DNA of 64,000 bases, from NCBI GenBank assembly GCA_050951605.1, contig JBMNJJ010000009.1:248001-312000 (forward strand), written 5' to 3'. This document shows positions 52,948 through 61,340 of this stretch, piece after piece; position 1 is the stretch's first letter, and every line of letters begins with the position of its first letter. The DNA is from DUTS01 sp050951605 (GTDB lineage Bacteria > Bacillota > Peptococcia > DRI-13 > DTU073). The notes under the pieces were generated by a model that was given only the letters and a program-made list of their open reading frames with translations, was not told the origin of the DNA and searched no databases. The translations under genes were made by a program, and so were the position numbers.

Positions 52948-54054
52948 GTGAGAAAAAAAGGAATACTGCTTTTAATTTTATCTGTATTTTTATTAATCTT
53001 TCCTGCTTGTAATAAGCAGAGCGGTGATCCCCCTATACCTGCAGGGGAAAAAGAAACCGTAGTTCAATCTGTCCCCAGTGAAATAAGTGAGAAGGTTGCC
53101 GCCTTAGAGGATTTAGAGAAGGAAGAGGAAACCGGGGAGTTAAATAAGGAGCCGGAAGAACCTTTTCCAACAGAAAAAAAAGAAGAAAAAGAAACTGTTT
53201 TCTTGCGGATCAGTCAGGACTATGGTGCAGTAATCCTAGCGGAGGAAAAAATATCTTTTAAATCGAAAATGTCGGTGATGGATGGACTTTATAGTGTATA
53301 TTCGGATCAGGTAGAAACGGCTTATGGTGGAAGTTATGTGCAAGGGATTGGCTCTTTACGTTCAAAAACCGGAGGGCTTAGTAAGCCTAATCAAGATTGG
53401 TTCTTTTTTGTCAATGGTATCTTTGCTGATGTGGGTGCTTTGGATTATTTACTCGAACCTGGAGAAAAGGTCTGGTGGGACTATCATCTTTGGCAGATGT
53501 TGCAAGGAACAAATGCGGTTATTGGTTGTTACCCCGAGCCTTTTTTACATGGGTATCGAGGTAAAACAAAAGCAACAGTAATTCTATATTGTGCGGAAGA
53601 AAAAGAATTGGCTTTACAGTTAGCCACCGCCTTGAAAAATATGGGTGTGCAAGAGATGAAGCTGGCTGAGATTACTAATGAGTTGTTAAGAGAAAGAGAA
53701 GGACCTACTTTAGTGGTGGGTAAGTGGCAGGATATGAAGGGAAATGTTTATTTAGCTGATTTAAATCAAGCCTTTAAAAAGAACGGAACTTTTGTTCATT
53801 TTACGGAAAACAGTTTAGAGTTATTAGACTATACAGGAAAAAAAGCTCGGGAATTATCAACGGGTGCTGGCGTGATTACTGCTTTTGGGGAAACAGTAGG
53901 TGAGGACAGCCCGCTTTGGCTTGTTTCCGGTGTAGATGATGAGGGCTTGAGAAATGCGGTAAGTCTTCTTGTCGAACGACCTGCCCAAATCTCCGGTTTT
54001 TTTGGAGCGGCGGTTCTTTCTACAGAAGTGATACGGCTACCCTTTATGCCGTAA
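52948..54054 (+). CDS. DUF4430 lipoprotein, putative corrinoid-binding component
   Basis: The 368-residue protein has a lipoprotein-type signal ending FPAC at about residue 22, a charged linker rich in glutamate, and a DUF4430 domain (about 83-185, SVMDGLYSVYSDQVETAYGG, DWFFFVNGIFADVGA). A C-terminal domain of about 180 residues is not recognised. GTG 52948 is chosen because GGGGGG is seven bases upstream; GTG 52912 has no site. It lies 70 bp after the toroid protein and 44 bp before ecfT in the same B12-controlled run, so I infer a surface substrate-binding role. Confidence 0.75.
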   Translation: MRKKGILLLILSVFLLIFPACNKQSGDPPIPAGEKETVVQSVPSEISEKVAALEDLEKEEETGELNKEPEEPFPTEKKEEKETVFLRISQDYGAVILAEEKISFKSKMSVMDGLYSVYSDQVETAYGGSYVQGIGSLRSKTGGLSKPNQDWFFFVNGIFADVGALDYLLEPGEKVWWDYHLWQMLQGTNAVIGCYPEPFLHGYRGKTKATVILYCAEEKELALQLATALKNMGVQEMKLAEITNELLREREGPTLVVGKWQDMKGNVYLADLNQAFKKNGTFVHFTENSLELLDYTGKKARELSTGAGVITAFGETVGEDSPLWLVSGVDDEGLRNAVSLLVERPAQISGFFGAAVLSTEVIRLPFMP

Positions 54055-54098
54055 AATGAGGAAAAAATGGGATCCGTTCACAGTGAGGTTGTTGTTAG

Positions 54099-55022
54099 AT
54101 GGATGTTTATAACAAAAAGGAAGAGCAAGAGAAGATGAGGCAAAGATTACATCCGGTTACAGTTTTGTTGTATTTGGGTGCAGTGGTTTTTTTGTCGCTT
54201 TTTTACGCTCATCCTTTTTTTCTTTTATCCCTTTTTATAGCCGTGGGAATAGTAATCTTATCTTATGGCTTAGGGCGGGAATGGTTAGGTTATTTAAAAG
54301 TCGGGTTTGGTTTTTTGTTGGTGATTATGATTGTTAATGTACTTTTTGTGAGGGCTGGTTCGACGGTACTACTTTTAGGCCCTACTCTGCCTGGACTTGG
54401 GCGCATACGTATTACTGGGGAAGCTTTGTGCTATGGGATGGGGATGGGTTTAAGATTATTAGTAATTATTAGTGTCTTTTGTTTGTTAATGTATGTCTTA
54501 CATCCTGATCATTTGCTTCGGCTTTTAGGGGGAATGTCTTATAAAACTGCTTTGACTTTAGGCCTTTCTTTGCGGTTATTTCCTTTAATGCGTGCTGATT
54601 TTTTGCGGATCACGGAAGTGCAACAGTGCCGTGGGGTTAATTTTCGTGCTAAAAAGAAAAAGGATAAAGTTCGTCAAATAATTCCTGTACTTAGGGTATT
54701 GCTTTTATCTAGTTTAGAAAGAGCTTTTCAGTTGGCGGAGTCCCTGCAAGCGAGAGGGTATGGTCTAGGAAGGCGCAGCCATTATCTGTGTCAAAAATGG
54801 AGATTAAGGGATAAGTTTATTATTATTTGTATTTGTGGTGGAACATTATTAAGTTTATGGCTAGTGGGGAGCGGACGGGCTGCTTATAGTTATTATCCTC
54901 GTTTGCAGAGTGTAAAAATTGAAGAAGTCTATGGAGCTGTTTTAATTGGCTTGCTTTTTATCGTTCCTGCTTGTTTCAACTGGGGGTGGAAAAAATGGCC
55001 TTCATTAAGGTCGAGGATTTAA
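54099..55022 (+). CDS. ecfT: ECF transporter transmembrane component EcfT
   Basis: EcfT couples the ATPases to the substrate-binding S component in the membrane. The 307-residue protein has five to seven helices (LHPVTVLLYLGAVVFLSLFYA at the start) and the coupling motifs SLERAFQLAESLQARGYG near residue 205, which contains the conserved ARG segment, and KKKKDKVRQIIPVL before it. ATG 54099 is used; ATG 54135 (MRQRLHP) is a possible alternative. It overlaps the ATPase gene by 28 bp. Confidence 0.9.
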   Translation: MDVYNKKEEQEKMRQRLHPVTVLLYLGAVVFLSLFYAHPFFLLSLFIAVGIVILSYGLGREWLGYLKVGFGFLLVIMIVNVLFVRAGSTVLLLGPTLPGLGRIRITGEALCYGMGMGLRLLVIISVFCLLMYVLHPDHLLRLLGGMSYKTALTLGLSLRLFPLMRADFLRITEVQQCRGVNFRAKKKKDKVRQIIPVLRVLLLSSLERAFQLAESLQARGYGLGRRSHYLCQKWRLRDKFIIICICGGTLLSLWLVGSGRAAYSYYPRLQSVKIEEVYGAVLIGLLFIVPACFNWGWKKWPSLRSRI

Positions 55023-56671
55023 CATATTATTATCCGGAGACAGAGATACCAGCCTTAGAGAAGATTAATCTTTCCCTGAAGCGTGGTGAGTTTGTGCTTT
55101 TAGTGGGTAGTTCCGGGTGTGGCAAGTCTTCTTTAGTGAGAGCTTTAGGTGGTCTGATTCCCGATTTTTATGGTGGAAAAATTGGTGGACGTATTTATCT
55201 GGACAATCAGGAGATACGTACGCTCAAAAGATCTGTATTAGTCAAGAAAGTAGGGATGGTTTTTCAGGATCCGGAAAGCCAGTTAATTATGAGTAATGTT
55301 GAACAGGAACTTGTTTTAGGTATGGAAAATTTGGGATTGCCGGTTAGTTTGATGAAAAGAAGAGTCATGGAAGTGGGGGAAGCGTTTTCGCTTAGCCCTT
55401 ATCGGCAATATAGTGTAACGGAATTGTCCGGTGGTTTAAAGCAGAAAGTTGTTTTGGCTTCTATTTTAGCGATGCAACCGGAAATATTAATTCTCGATGA
55501 ACCGACATCACAATTAGACCCTGTGGCAGGTGAAGAGATTTTAACAATTGTCCGCAAATTGAATGAGGACCAAGGAATGACAGTAATTTTAATTGAGCAA
55601 AGATTGGAAAGATGTTTTCATTTAGCCGATCGAGTAGTGGTCATGGAAAAGGGGCGGATTGTGCAAAATCAGACTAACCTAGAACAGTTAGTCGCTTGGG
55701 CGGTAGAAGAAGGAAGCCCTTTTTTGCCGCCTTTACCTAAACTTTTTGCTAGAAGCGGTTTTACTCAGATCCCTTTGACTGTAAAAGAGGGACGGGATTT
55801 AATTTCGGCAAAGATAGACAAGACAAAGGAGGAGGCTTGCCCATTAATAGTTGCTGCGGAAGAGAAGAAAGATAAAGGTAGGGAGAAAGAGCTTTTATTA
55901 AAAGTAGAGAATGTTGCTTATACTTATGAAAATGGAGTTGAAGCATTAAAGGGGATTAATTTGGACATTTATGCTGGTGATTTTCTTGTTTTAATGGGCG
56001 AAAATGCAGCGGGCAAAACAACACTTTTAAAAAGTATAAGAGGATTATTACAACCTACTAAGGGAACAGTGCGTTTTTTAGGGGAAGAGATTAAGGAAAG
56101 ACCACTCGAGGAATGGGCTAAAAAAATCGGTTATTTGTCTCAACATCCTGGTGATTATCTTTTTTTACCGACAGTGCGCGAGGAAATTGAGTTTACTTTA
56201 GATAATTTACATTTACCTAAAGGAGCGAGAGTTGATTTTTTGTTGGAAAAGCTGGGCTTAACTAAGTTTACGGAAAGTTATGCTCGGGATTTAAGCTCTG
56301 GGGAAAGACAGCGTGTAGCTTTGGCTACAGTATTAGTAGCGAAGCCTAAGTTAATTATTCTTGATGAACCGACACGTGGACTTGATTATGAACTGAAGGC
56401 ATATTTAGGGGAAATTTTACAAAACTTACAGCAAGAGGGGCGGGCTATTCTTTTAGTAACTCATGACGTTGAATTTGCGGCGGAGTATGCTACAGAAATC
56501 GCGTTAATGACGCAAGGAACAATTATTGCCAAGGGCAAAAAGGAAGAGATGTTGTCTGATTCTACCTTCTTTTCCCCACAGGTGGCCAAGCTTTTTCGGA
56601 ATTTATTAGCTGAGCCAGTAGTAACCTTAGAACAGGGTAAGTTAGTGTTAGAAGAGTTTAAAAGAAGATAA
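54995..56671 (+). CDS. ECF transporter ATPase with two fused ABC domains (EcfA-EcfA')
   Basis: This 558-residue protein fuses the two ECF ATPases that are usually separate. Domain 1 has Walker A GSSGCGKSS (about 37-45), signature LSGGLKQK (about 143) and Walker B ILDEPTSQLD. Domain 2, from about 298, has GENAAGKTT (about 335), LSSGERQRV (about 433) and LDEPTRGLD. ATG 54995 (MAFIKVEDL) has GGGGGTGG upstream; ATG 54971 is deeper in ecfT. Both domains keep intact catalytic motifs. It lies in the B12-controlled run and energises the S component downstream; it may also serve RibU. Confidence 0.93.
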   Translation: MAFIKVEDLTYYYPETEIPALEKINLSLKRGEFVLLVGSSGCGKSSLVRALGGLIPDFYGGKIGGRIYLDNQEIRTLKRSVLVKKVGMVFQDPESQLIMSNVEQELVLGMENLGLPVSLMKRRVMEVGEAFSLSPYRQYSVTELSGGLKQKVVLASILAMQPEILILDEPTSQLDPVAGEEILTIVRKLNEDQGMTVILIEQRLERCFHLADRVVVMEKGRIVQNQTNLEQLVAWAVEEGSPFLPPLPKLFARSGFTQIPLTVKEGRDLISAKIDKTKEEACPLIVAAEEKKDKGREKELLLKVENVAYTYENGVEALKGINLDIYAGDFLVLMGENAAGKTTLLKSIRGLLQPTKGTVRFLGEEIKERPLEEWAKKIGYLSQHPGDYLFLPTVREEIEFTLDNLHLPKGARVDFLLEKLGLTKFTESYARDLSSGERQRVALATVLVAKPKLIILDEPTRGLDYELKAYLGEILQNLQQEGRAILLVTHDVEFAAEYATEIALMTQGTIIAKGKKEEMLSDSTFFSPQVAKLFRNLLAEPVVTLEQGKLVLEEFKRR

Positions 56672-56707
56672 CAGATGGATAAGGTTATTGGTAGAGGAGG
56701 CAAAAAT

Positions 56708-57898
56708 GTGAGTAAAACAAATAGTAAAAGTTTATTAAAGAGAAGAGGAACTAGTTTTTTATTCTTTTTTTGGTTAGGACTTTTCGTTATTTCGCCTAGT
56801 TTATGGGCTGTCGATATTACGGAGAGTATCAATAAGGGGCTAGCTTATTTAGCTAGTATGCAGAATGATGATGGTGGGTTTCCCAGTGATAAAGGACGTC
56901 CTAGTAGCCCCATGGTAACCGATTGGGTGGTTATGGCTTTACGAGCTGCAGATGAAGATGTTACAGGTGCTAACTGGAGCAAAAATGGTGTTAATCCTTG
57001 GACTTATCTTGCAAAGGAGACGCGTCCTTTAGAGGGCACTACCGATTATGCGAGGACTTTATTGGCTTTAAATGCAGTGGGGAATGAGCCTAGTTATCAA
57101 GGGGTTGATTTAGCTGAGAAATTAGCTTCTTTTCAATTGCCTCATGGTCAGTTTGCCCAGTCTGCATGGGGCGAGGAGGGCTTAATTAATTGTCATATTT
57201 GGTCTGTACTGGCTTTAGTTGCGGTTGAAAAGGAAATCCCTCATCAAGAACGGGTTTTGGCGTGGTTAGTGAGTCAGCAAAATAGTGATGGCGGCTTTAG
57301 TTGGGTAGTGGGAGGGGAAAGTGACCCTGATGATACGGGAGTGGCTTTAAGTGCCCTGGCTGTTTTAGGACTGACGAAAGAAGATGTAGTGATTAAAAAG
57401 GCACTGCAATATTTACAAGAACAACAAAATAAAAATGGCGGGTTTGGCTGGACTAAGCAGAAGACAAATACGGCTACAGATGCTTGGGTAATTCAGGGGT
57501 TAGCAGCAGTGGGTGAAGATTCGACAAGTGACAAATGGCAAGTAGAGGGAATTAGCCCTGTTGTTCATTTGTGTAGTTTACAAAATAGCGATGGTTCGTT
57601 TCAATGGATGCAGGGTGTTGATTCTTCTCCTGTGTTGATGACGGCTTATGCAGTTCTTGCTTTAAGTGGCAGTTCTTTTCCTGTCAATCTCACTGATAAG
57701 GTAGCTTTGTCTCTGCCCAATAATTTGTCTAGGGAAGAAAAGGGAGAGGTTGCAGGGCAGGAAGAGGAGTTTGTTTTACTTTTAAAAAAGGTCTCTCAAA
57801 ATTTTAGGAGATTACTGCAAACTTTGTTTATTGAACAGATAAGTAACCCTTTTTCTTATCTTTTATCTCCTTTTCTCGGGGGAGGGATAAAGAATTGA
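56708..57898 (+). CDS. Secreted alpha-toroid protein (prenyltransferase/squalene oxidase repeats)
   Basis: The 396-residue protein has a signal peptide (about 1-36, ending LWAVD) and an alpha/alpha toroid built of repeats such as SMQNDDGGFP, SQQNSDGGFSW, EQQNKNGGFGW and SLQNSDGSFQW. A short C-terminal segment is amphipathic and may return to the membrane. No cyclase or prenyltransferase catalytic motif is seen, so a binding role like that of intrinsic factor is more likely. GTG 56708 has GGAGG seven bases upstream; ATG 56675 does not. It lies between the ATPase and the S component genes and overlaps the latter by 4 bp. Confidence 0.8.
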   Translation: MSKTNSKSLLKRRGTSFLFFFWLGLFVISPSLWAVDITESINKGLAYLASMQNDDGGFPSDKGRPSSPMVTDWVVMALRAADEDVTGANWSKNGVNPWTYLAKETRPLEGTTDYARTLLALNAVGNEPSYQGVDLAEKLASFQLPHGQFAQSAWGEEGLINCHIWSVLALVAVEKEIPHQERVLAWLVSQQNSDGGFSWVVGGESDPDDTGVALSALAVLGLTKEDVVIKKALQYLQEQQNKNGGFGWTKQKTNTATDAWVIQGLAAVGEDSTSDKWQVEGISPVVHLCSLQNSDGSFQWMQGVDSSPVLMTAYAVLALSGSSFPVNLTDKVALSLPNNLSREEKGEVAGQEEEFVLLLKKVSQNFRRLLQTLFIEQISNPFSYLLSPFLGGGIKN

Positions 57899-58503
57899 AC
57901 TGGGCGATAATTGCTGTATTTAGTACGTTATTATTTATTTTGTTTTTTTTCTGGCGTTTTGAGAAAGCAGAGATTTCAGCTAAAGAAATTGCACTTATTG
58001 CGACAATGGCTACTCTCGCTGCTATTTCACGGGTACCTTTTGCTGTTTTGCCAAGTATTCAGCCTACTACTTTTTTGGTCATGATTACCGGTTACGTTTT
58101 TGGTACCCGGATTGGTTTTGTAGTAGGTGCTTTAGCGGCTTTGGTGTCTAATTTTTTTTTAGGGCAAGGACCGTGGACTCTTTGGCAGATGTTAGGGTGG
58201 GGTGTTTGTGGTAGTATGGCAGCTTTCTTGGCTAAACGAGAAAAAGGTTTTAATTTAAAGAAATTTACTGTTTTGACAGCTTTTTGTGGTTATCTTTTTG
58301 GTTGGATTATGAATATTTGGCATTGGGTTGGGTTTGTCTATCCTTTGAATATAAAGACTTTTTTAGTGACGTATATAGCTAGTTTTCCTTTTGATACCTT
58401 ACATGTCGTGGGTAATATTGTTTTTTCTGTTGTTTTGGGACAGATTTTTTATACTGTTTTAAAACGTTTTCAGCGAAAGTTTAGAGTTGTTTTTTTACGT
58501 TAA
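57895..58503 (+). CDS. ECF transporter S component, putative corrinoid/cobalamin type (CbrT-like)
   Basis: S components bind the vitamin and topple in the membrane when docked to EcfT. The 202-residue protein has about six helices and segments ISRVPFAVLPSIQPTTFLVMI, VFGTRIGFVVGALAAL and GQGPWTLWQM, which I associate with the B12-linked S-component group rather than with RibU or BioY. The start is TTG 57895, overlapping the toroid gene, with GGGGGAGGG upstream. It is the last gene of the B12-riboswitch operon, which is the main reason for the substrate call. Confidence 0.8.
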   Translation: MNWAIIAVFSTLLFILFFFWRFEKAEISAKEIALIATMATLAAISRVPFAVLPSIQPTTFLVMITGYVFGTRIGFVVGALAALVSNFFLGQGPWTLWQMLGWGVCGSMAAFLAKREKGFNLKKFTVLTAFCGYLFGWIMNIWHWVGFVYPLNIKTFLVTYIASFPFDTLHVVGNIVFSVVLGQIFYTVLKRFQRKFRVVFLR

Positions 58504-58593
58504 AACTTTTCGCTTTGCGTCTTTTTGTGGTAGTATTTTAAGTAATAGACGTATTAATTGCTTTAGGATCAGAGATGAAGGGGGAACTTTACA

Positions 58594-59673
58594 GTGAAAA
58601 TAGGACTTGTGGGTTTACCTTTAACAGGTAAAACTACGTTTTTTAATCTTTTAACTAGTGGAAAAGCAGAGACTGGTTCAGGTAAGATTGATGCTAATCT
58701 GGGAACAGCAAGGGTTCCTGACCCGAGAATTGATTTTTTAAGTGACCTTTATCAACCGCGTAAAACGATTTATGCTCAGATTGATTGTATTGATATTGCG
58801 GGATTAATATCGAGTCAGGGAGGACAAAAGTCAGGAGCTAGTAAATTTTTGAATGATGTACGTGTATGTGATGCTTTAGTACATGTTTTACGGGCATTTC
58901 AAAATCCTCAGGTGGTGCATGTGCAAGAAGAAATAAATCCTGCTAGAGATTTAGAAACGGTAGAGATGGAGCTTCTTTTTGCTGATATGGAGTTAATCGA
59001 AAAAAGAATAGAAAGAATTCGTACCGGTAAAAAAATCACCAAAGAAGACCAGGCGGAATTAGCACGTTTAGAAAAATCTTATGCTGTATTAGAAGAAGGG
59101 AAATCTATGCGTGATGTAGACCTTTCCGAAGAAGAAAGAGATACGATGAAGAACTATGCTTTTCTTACGGAAAAACCGCGTTTGGCTGTCGTAAATGTTG
59201 ATGAGGAACAGTTTAAACAAAATGATTATCCGCACCGTCAGGAATTGGAGGCATTATGTAAGGAAAAGAATATTCGCCTTTTGGAAATATGTGCACAAAT
59301 GGAAGGAGAAATTAACGAACTGGATGAAGAAGACAAGGCTCTTTTTATGGCTGATTTGGGACTAACGGAAGCGGGGATTGAACTTTTAGCTCGCAATGCG
59401 TATGAGCATTTGGGGTTGATATCTTTCTTTACGGTTGGTGAAGATGAAGTAAGGGCCTGGACTATTGCGCAGGGGACAACAGCTAAGGAAGCTGCTGGTA
59501 AAATCCATTCAGATATTGAACGAGGTTTTATTAGAGCGGAAGTCGTGAAATATAAAGATATTCAAGAGTTGGGAACGATGGCTAAAGTGAAAGAAAAAGG
59601 ACTTTTTCGCTTAGAAGGAAAAACTTATGTAGTTGAAGATGGCGATATCATAAATTTTCGTTTTAATGTATAA
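58594..59673 (+). CDS. ychF: Redox-regulated ATPase YchF
   Basis: YchF (Ola1) is a ribosome-linked P-loop NTPase of the Obg group that prefers ATP. The 359-residue protein has G1 GLPLTGKTTFFN, IDIAGLISSQGGQKSGASKFL around G3, a coiled-coil insert (about 125-200) and a C-terminal TGS domain (FFTVGEDEVRAWTIAQGTTAKEAAG, ending YVVEDGDIINFRFNV). The G4 motif is changed (NVDEEQ), as in other family members. The start is GTG 58594 with AAGGGGG upstream. It forms its own unit after the corrinoid operon. Confidence 0.94.
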   Translation: MKIGLVGLPLTGKTTFFNLLTSGKAETGSGKIDANLGTARVPDPRIDFLSDLYQPRKTIYAQIDCIDIAGLISSQGGQKSGASKFLNDVRVCDALVHVLRAFQNPQVVHVQEEINPARDLETVEMELLFADMELIEKRIERIRTGKKITKEDQAELARLEKSYAVLEEGKSMRDVDLSEEERDTMKNYAFLTEKPRLAVVNVDEEQFKQNDYPHRQELEALCKEKNIRLLEICAQMEGEINELDEEDKALFMADLGLTEAGIELLARNAYEHLGLISFFTVGEDEVRAWTIAQGTTAKEAAGKIHSDIERGFIRAEVVKYKDIQELGTMAKVKEKGLFRLEGKTYVVEDGDIINFRFNV

Positions 59674-59688
59674 AGATATATTAAAAAT

Positions 59689-59722
59689 CTCCTGTTAGGG
59701 TATTCTAAGAACAGGAGGTTTT
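59689..59722 (+). terminator. Hairpin that terminates ychF and covers the next ribosome site
   Basis: CTCCTGTT (59689-59696) pairs with AACAGGAG (59710-59717), followed by TTTT. The 3' arm is also the AGGAGG of the small gene at 59727, so the structure could both weaken read-through and block translation of that gene. Confidence 0.6.
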
Positions 59723-59726
59723 AATT

Positions 59727-59900
59727 ATGACGGTAAATTTTTTCCGGATAGCTGGTGGTTGCCCTCATTTTGATTCTGTTAGGTCTGCTCGAGGGCTGGA
59801 ATTAGGGAATGTTCCTTCAAGGGATTTAGTACCACGCTGTAACCATTGTAGTTATTGGCAGGGTGGAAAATGTGATTTATTTTTAGCTAAAAATAAGTAA
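59727..59900 (+). CDS. Small cysteine-rich protein, unknown
   Basis: I do not recognise this 57-residue protein. It reads MTVNFFRIAGGCPHFDS at the start and contains CNHCSYWQGGKC near the end, giving cysteines 12, 39, 41-type spacing (C-P-H, CxxC, C) that could bind zinc or an iron-sulfur cluster. AGGAGG lies nine bases before ATG 59727, within a hairpin arm. It sits between ychF and a Nudix-like gene. The clear ribosome site and ordered cysteines make it likely to be real. Confidence 0.65.
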   Translation: MTVNFFRIAGGCPHFDSVRSARGLELGNVPSRDLVPRCNHCSYWQGGKCDLFLAKNK

Positions 59901-59996
59901 AAATCTTCTATTTTTCTGTTGCTTTTTTAGCAGGAGAACGTCTCTATCCTGTCGAACATAGTATTAGACTATAAAGAATGTATAGGAGGATTTGCT

Positions 59997-60437
59997 ATGT
60001 TGACTAGGGAATGTGCAGGTGGTGTAGTTTTTATTGACAACAGAGTGTTTATCCTAAAAAATCACAAAAAAGAATGGGTTTTACCTAAAGGTGTGATTAA
60101 AAATAAACAGTTAGCCTTAGATGTAGCTTTAGAAAGAGTGAAATATGAGGGCGGTATTGAGGCTAATGTAATATCTCCTGCCGGTGAGACCAGTTATGAA
60201 TTTTATTCTTATTCACGTAAAAAACCTGTTTGTAATAAAATTGACTGGTTTATCATGGAAGCAACAAGTGATTCCTTTACCGTAAACAAAAAGGAAGGCT
60301 TTATTGATGGCGGCTTTTTCCCGATTGATGAGGCCTTAGAAAAAATTACCTATAGTCAAGATAAATCCTTAGTTCGTTTAGCGTTCCGTAAATATAATTT
60401 TTATCGCAATCAAGAATTGGCGGAAACGGTTAGTTAA
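59997..60437 (+). CDS. Nudix-fold protein with degenerate catalytic box
   Basis: The 146-residue protein has the Nudix fold start ECAGGVVFIDNRVFILKNHK, WVLPKGVI and a C-terminal helix. The Nudix box GX5EX7REUXEEXGU reads GVIKNKQ...ALERVKYEGGI here: the first Glu is Gln, and the REUXEE metal-binding core is ERVKYE, so key acidic residues are altered. It may bind rather than hydrolyse its ligand, or act on a different site. AGGAGG precedes ATG 59997. A terminator follows. Confidence 0.8.
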   Translation: MLTRECAGGVVFIDNRVFILKNHKKEWVLPKGVIKNKQLALDVALERVKYEGGIEANVISPAGETSYEFYSYSRKKPVCNKIDWFIMEATSDSFTVNKKEGFIDGGFFPIDEALEKITYSQDKSLVRLAFRKYNFYRNQELAETVS

Positions 60438-60459
60438 ATAGGTTTGGACAAGTAGAAAA

Positions 60460-60489
60460 AGGTACGCTTTAATCAGCGTACCTTTTTTA
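60460..60489 (+). terminator. Rho-independent terminator after the Nudix-like gene
   Basis: AGGTACGCT and AGCGTACCT form a stem around TTAATC, followed by T residues. Confidence 0.88.
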
Positions 60490-60568
60490 ATGCGTAATTT
60501 TAACGGCGGGACTTAATTTAATGGACAGCGTCTTTGCATTGTAAGTCATTATTATCTGTTTGTATAAC

Positions 60569-60597
60569 TTGATGAATATTAAAAAATACATTATAAT
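60569..60597 (+). promoter_or_regulatory. Sigma-A promoter of the second MGLWD-family gene
   Basis: TTGATG at 60569-60574 and TATAAT at 60592-60597 with 17 bp between. The sequence around it repeats the promoter at 45519-45547. Confidence 0.75.
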
Positions 60598-60647
60598 TAT
60601 CACAAAAGAGTGAAAATACAAAATAATATAAAAGGAGTTGAGCGGTA

Positions 60648-61340
60648 ATGGGTTTATGGGATTTTATAAAAGGGAAGGTTAATGATTTTTCCCAAGTTAA
60701 AAAAGAAATGATAATAGATTTGCCATTGGGTTTAAAAAAGGCAATGTTAGCTAATAGGATACCGGATTATGATTATGATAAATATTATAAGTCTTATGCA
60801 GAAGATATAACCGATATGTTGGGGTGTGTTAATTCTTTACCTGTGACAGGAGAAGGGGTTTATGGTATTGTTGAAGAATTGGAGGATATTCGAGGTTCCA
60901 AATTTAGATCTCAAAAACGTCTTGTACAAAACATAAGAAGCAGTTTTAATCAAAAAATTTCAAATATGGAATTTCACCTTAAGTCTTTATCTGGGCTAGA
61001 TAAGTTTGATTCTTTTTATATTCAATCTGAAGAAGGTCAGTTTAAGTCCGTAAATATTCCGGAAACGAAAAGAAAAATAAATGAAGAAATTGTCAGAGCT
61101 AAAACGATGAAAGCGGAACTAGAGTATTATGCAGAACTTTCGGTTAGGGCGATGGAAAAATATATTTGCTCTTTTGCTAAAGGAATTCGTCCGGAATTTC
61201 CCCAGAAGTTTACTGAAAATGATTGGGATAAATTGGTGGAGTTTCATTTAAAACATGGTGCTCCAAAAAAAGGTTGGATAAATGGTTATGACTTTGAAAA
61301 CATGGCAGAAATAAAGAAGTATTCAATCATATTTGCATGA
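60648..61340 (+). CDS. Unknown protein, MGLWD family copy 2, frameshifted near its end
   Basis: The 230-residue reading frame begins MGLWDFIKGKVNDFSQVKKE and is charged and mainly helical, like the gene at 45600, but overall identity is low. AAAAGGAGTTGAG precedes ATG 60648. The frame stops at 61340 after KKYSIIFA. In the next frame an open stretch of 41 codons (61321-61446) carries a charged helix and the end KEMPSPGRGGR, which matches the Gly/Arg end of copy 1. The simplest view is a recent frameshift that removed the natural C terminus. The role is unknown. Confidence 0.6.
   Translation: MGLWDFIKGKVNDFSQVKKEMIIDLPLGLKKAMLANRIPDYDYDKYYKSYAEDITDMLGCVNSLPVTGEGVYGIVEELEDIRGSKFRSQKRLVQNIRSSFNQKISNMEFHLKSLSGLDKFDSFYIQSEEGQFKSVNIPETKRKINEEIVRAKTMKAELEYYAELSVRAMEKYICSFAKGIRPEFPQKFTENDWDKLVEFHLKHGAPKKGWINGYDFENMAEIKKYSIIFA

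Noticed and set aside
56708..57898. Squalene-hopene cyclase or prenyltransferase enzyme
   Set aside because: The repeats match the toroid fold, but there is a signal peptide, no catalytic DxDD or zinc site, and a corrinoid-transport setting.
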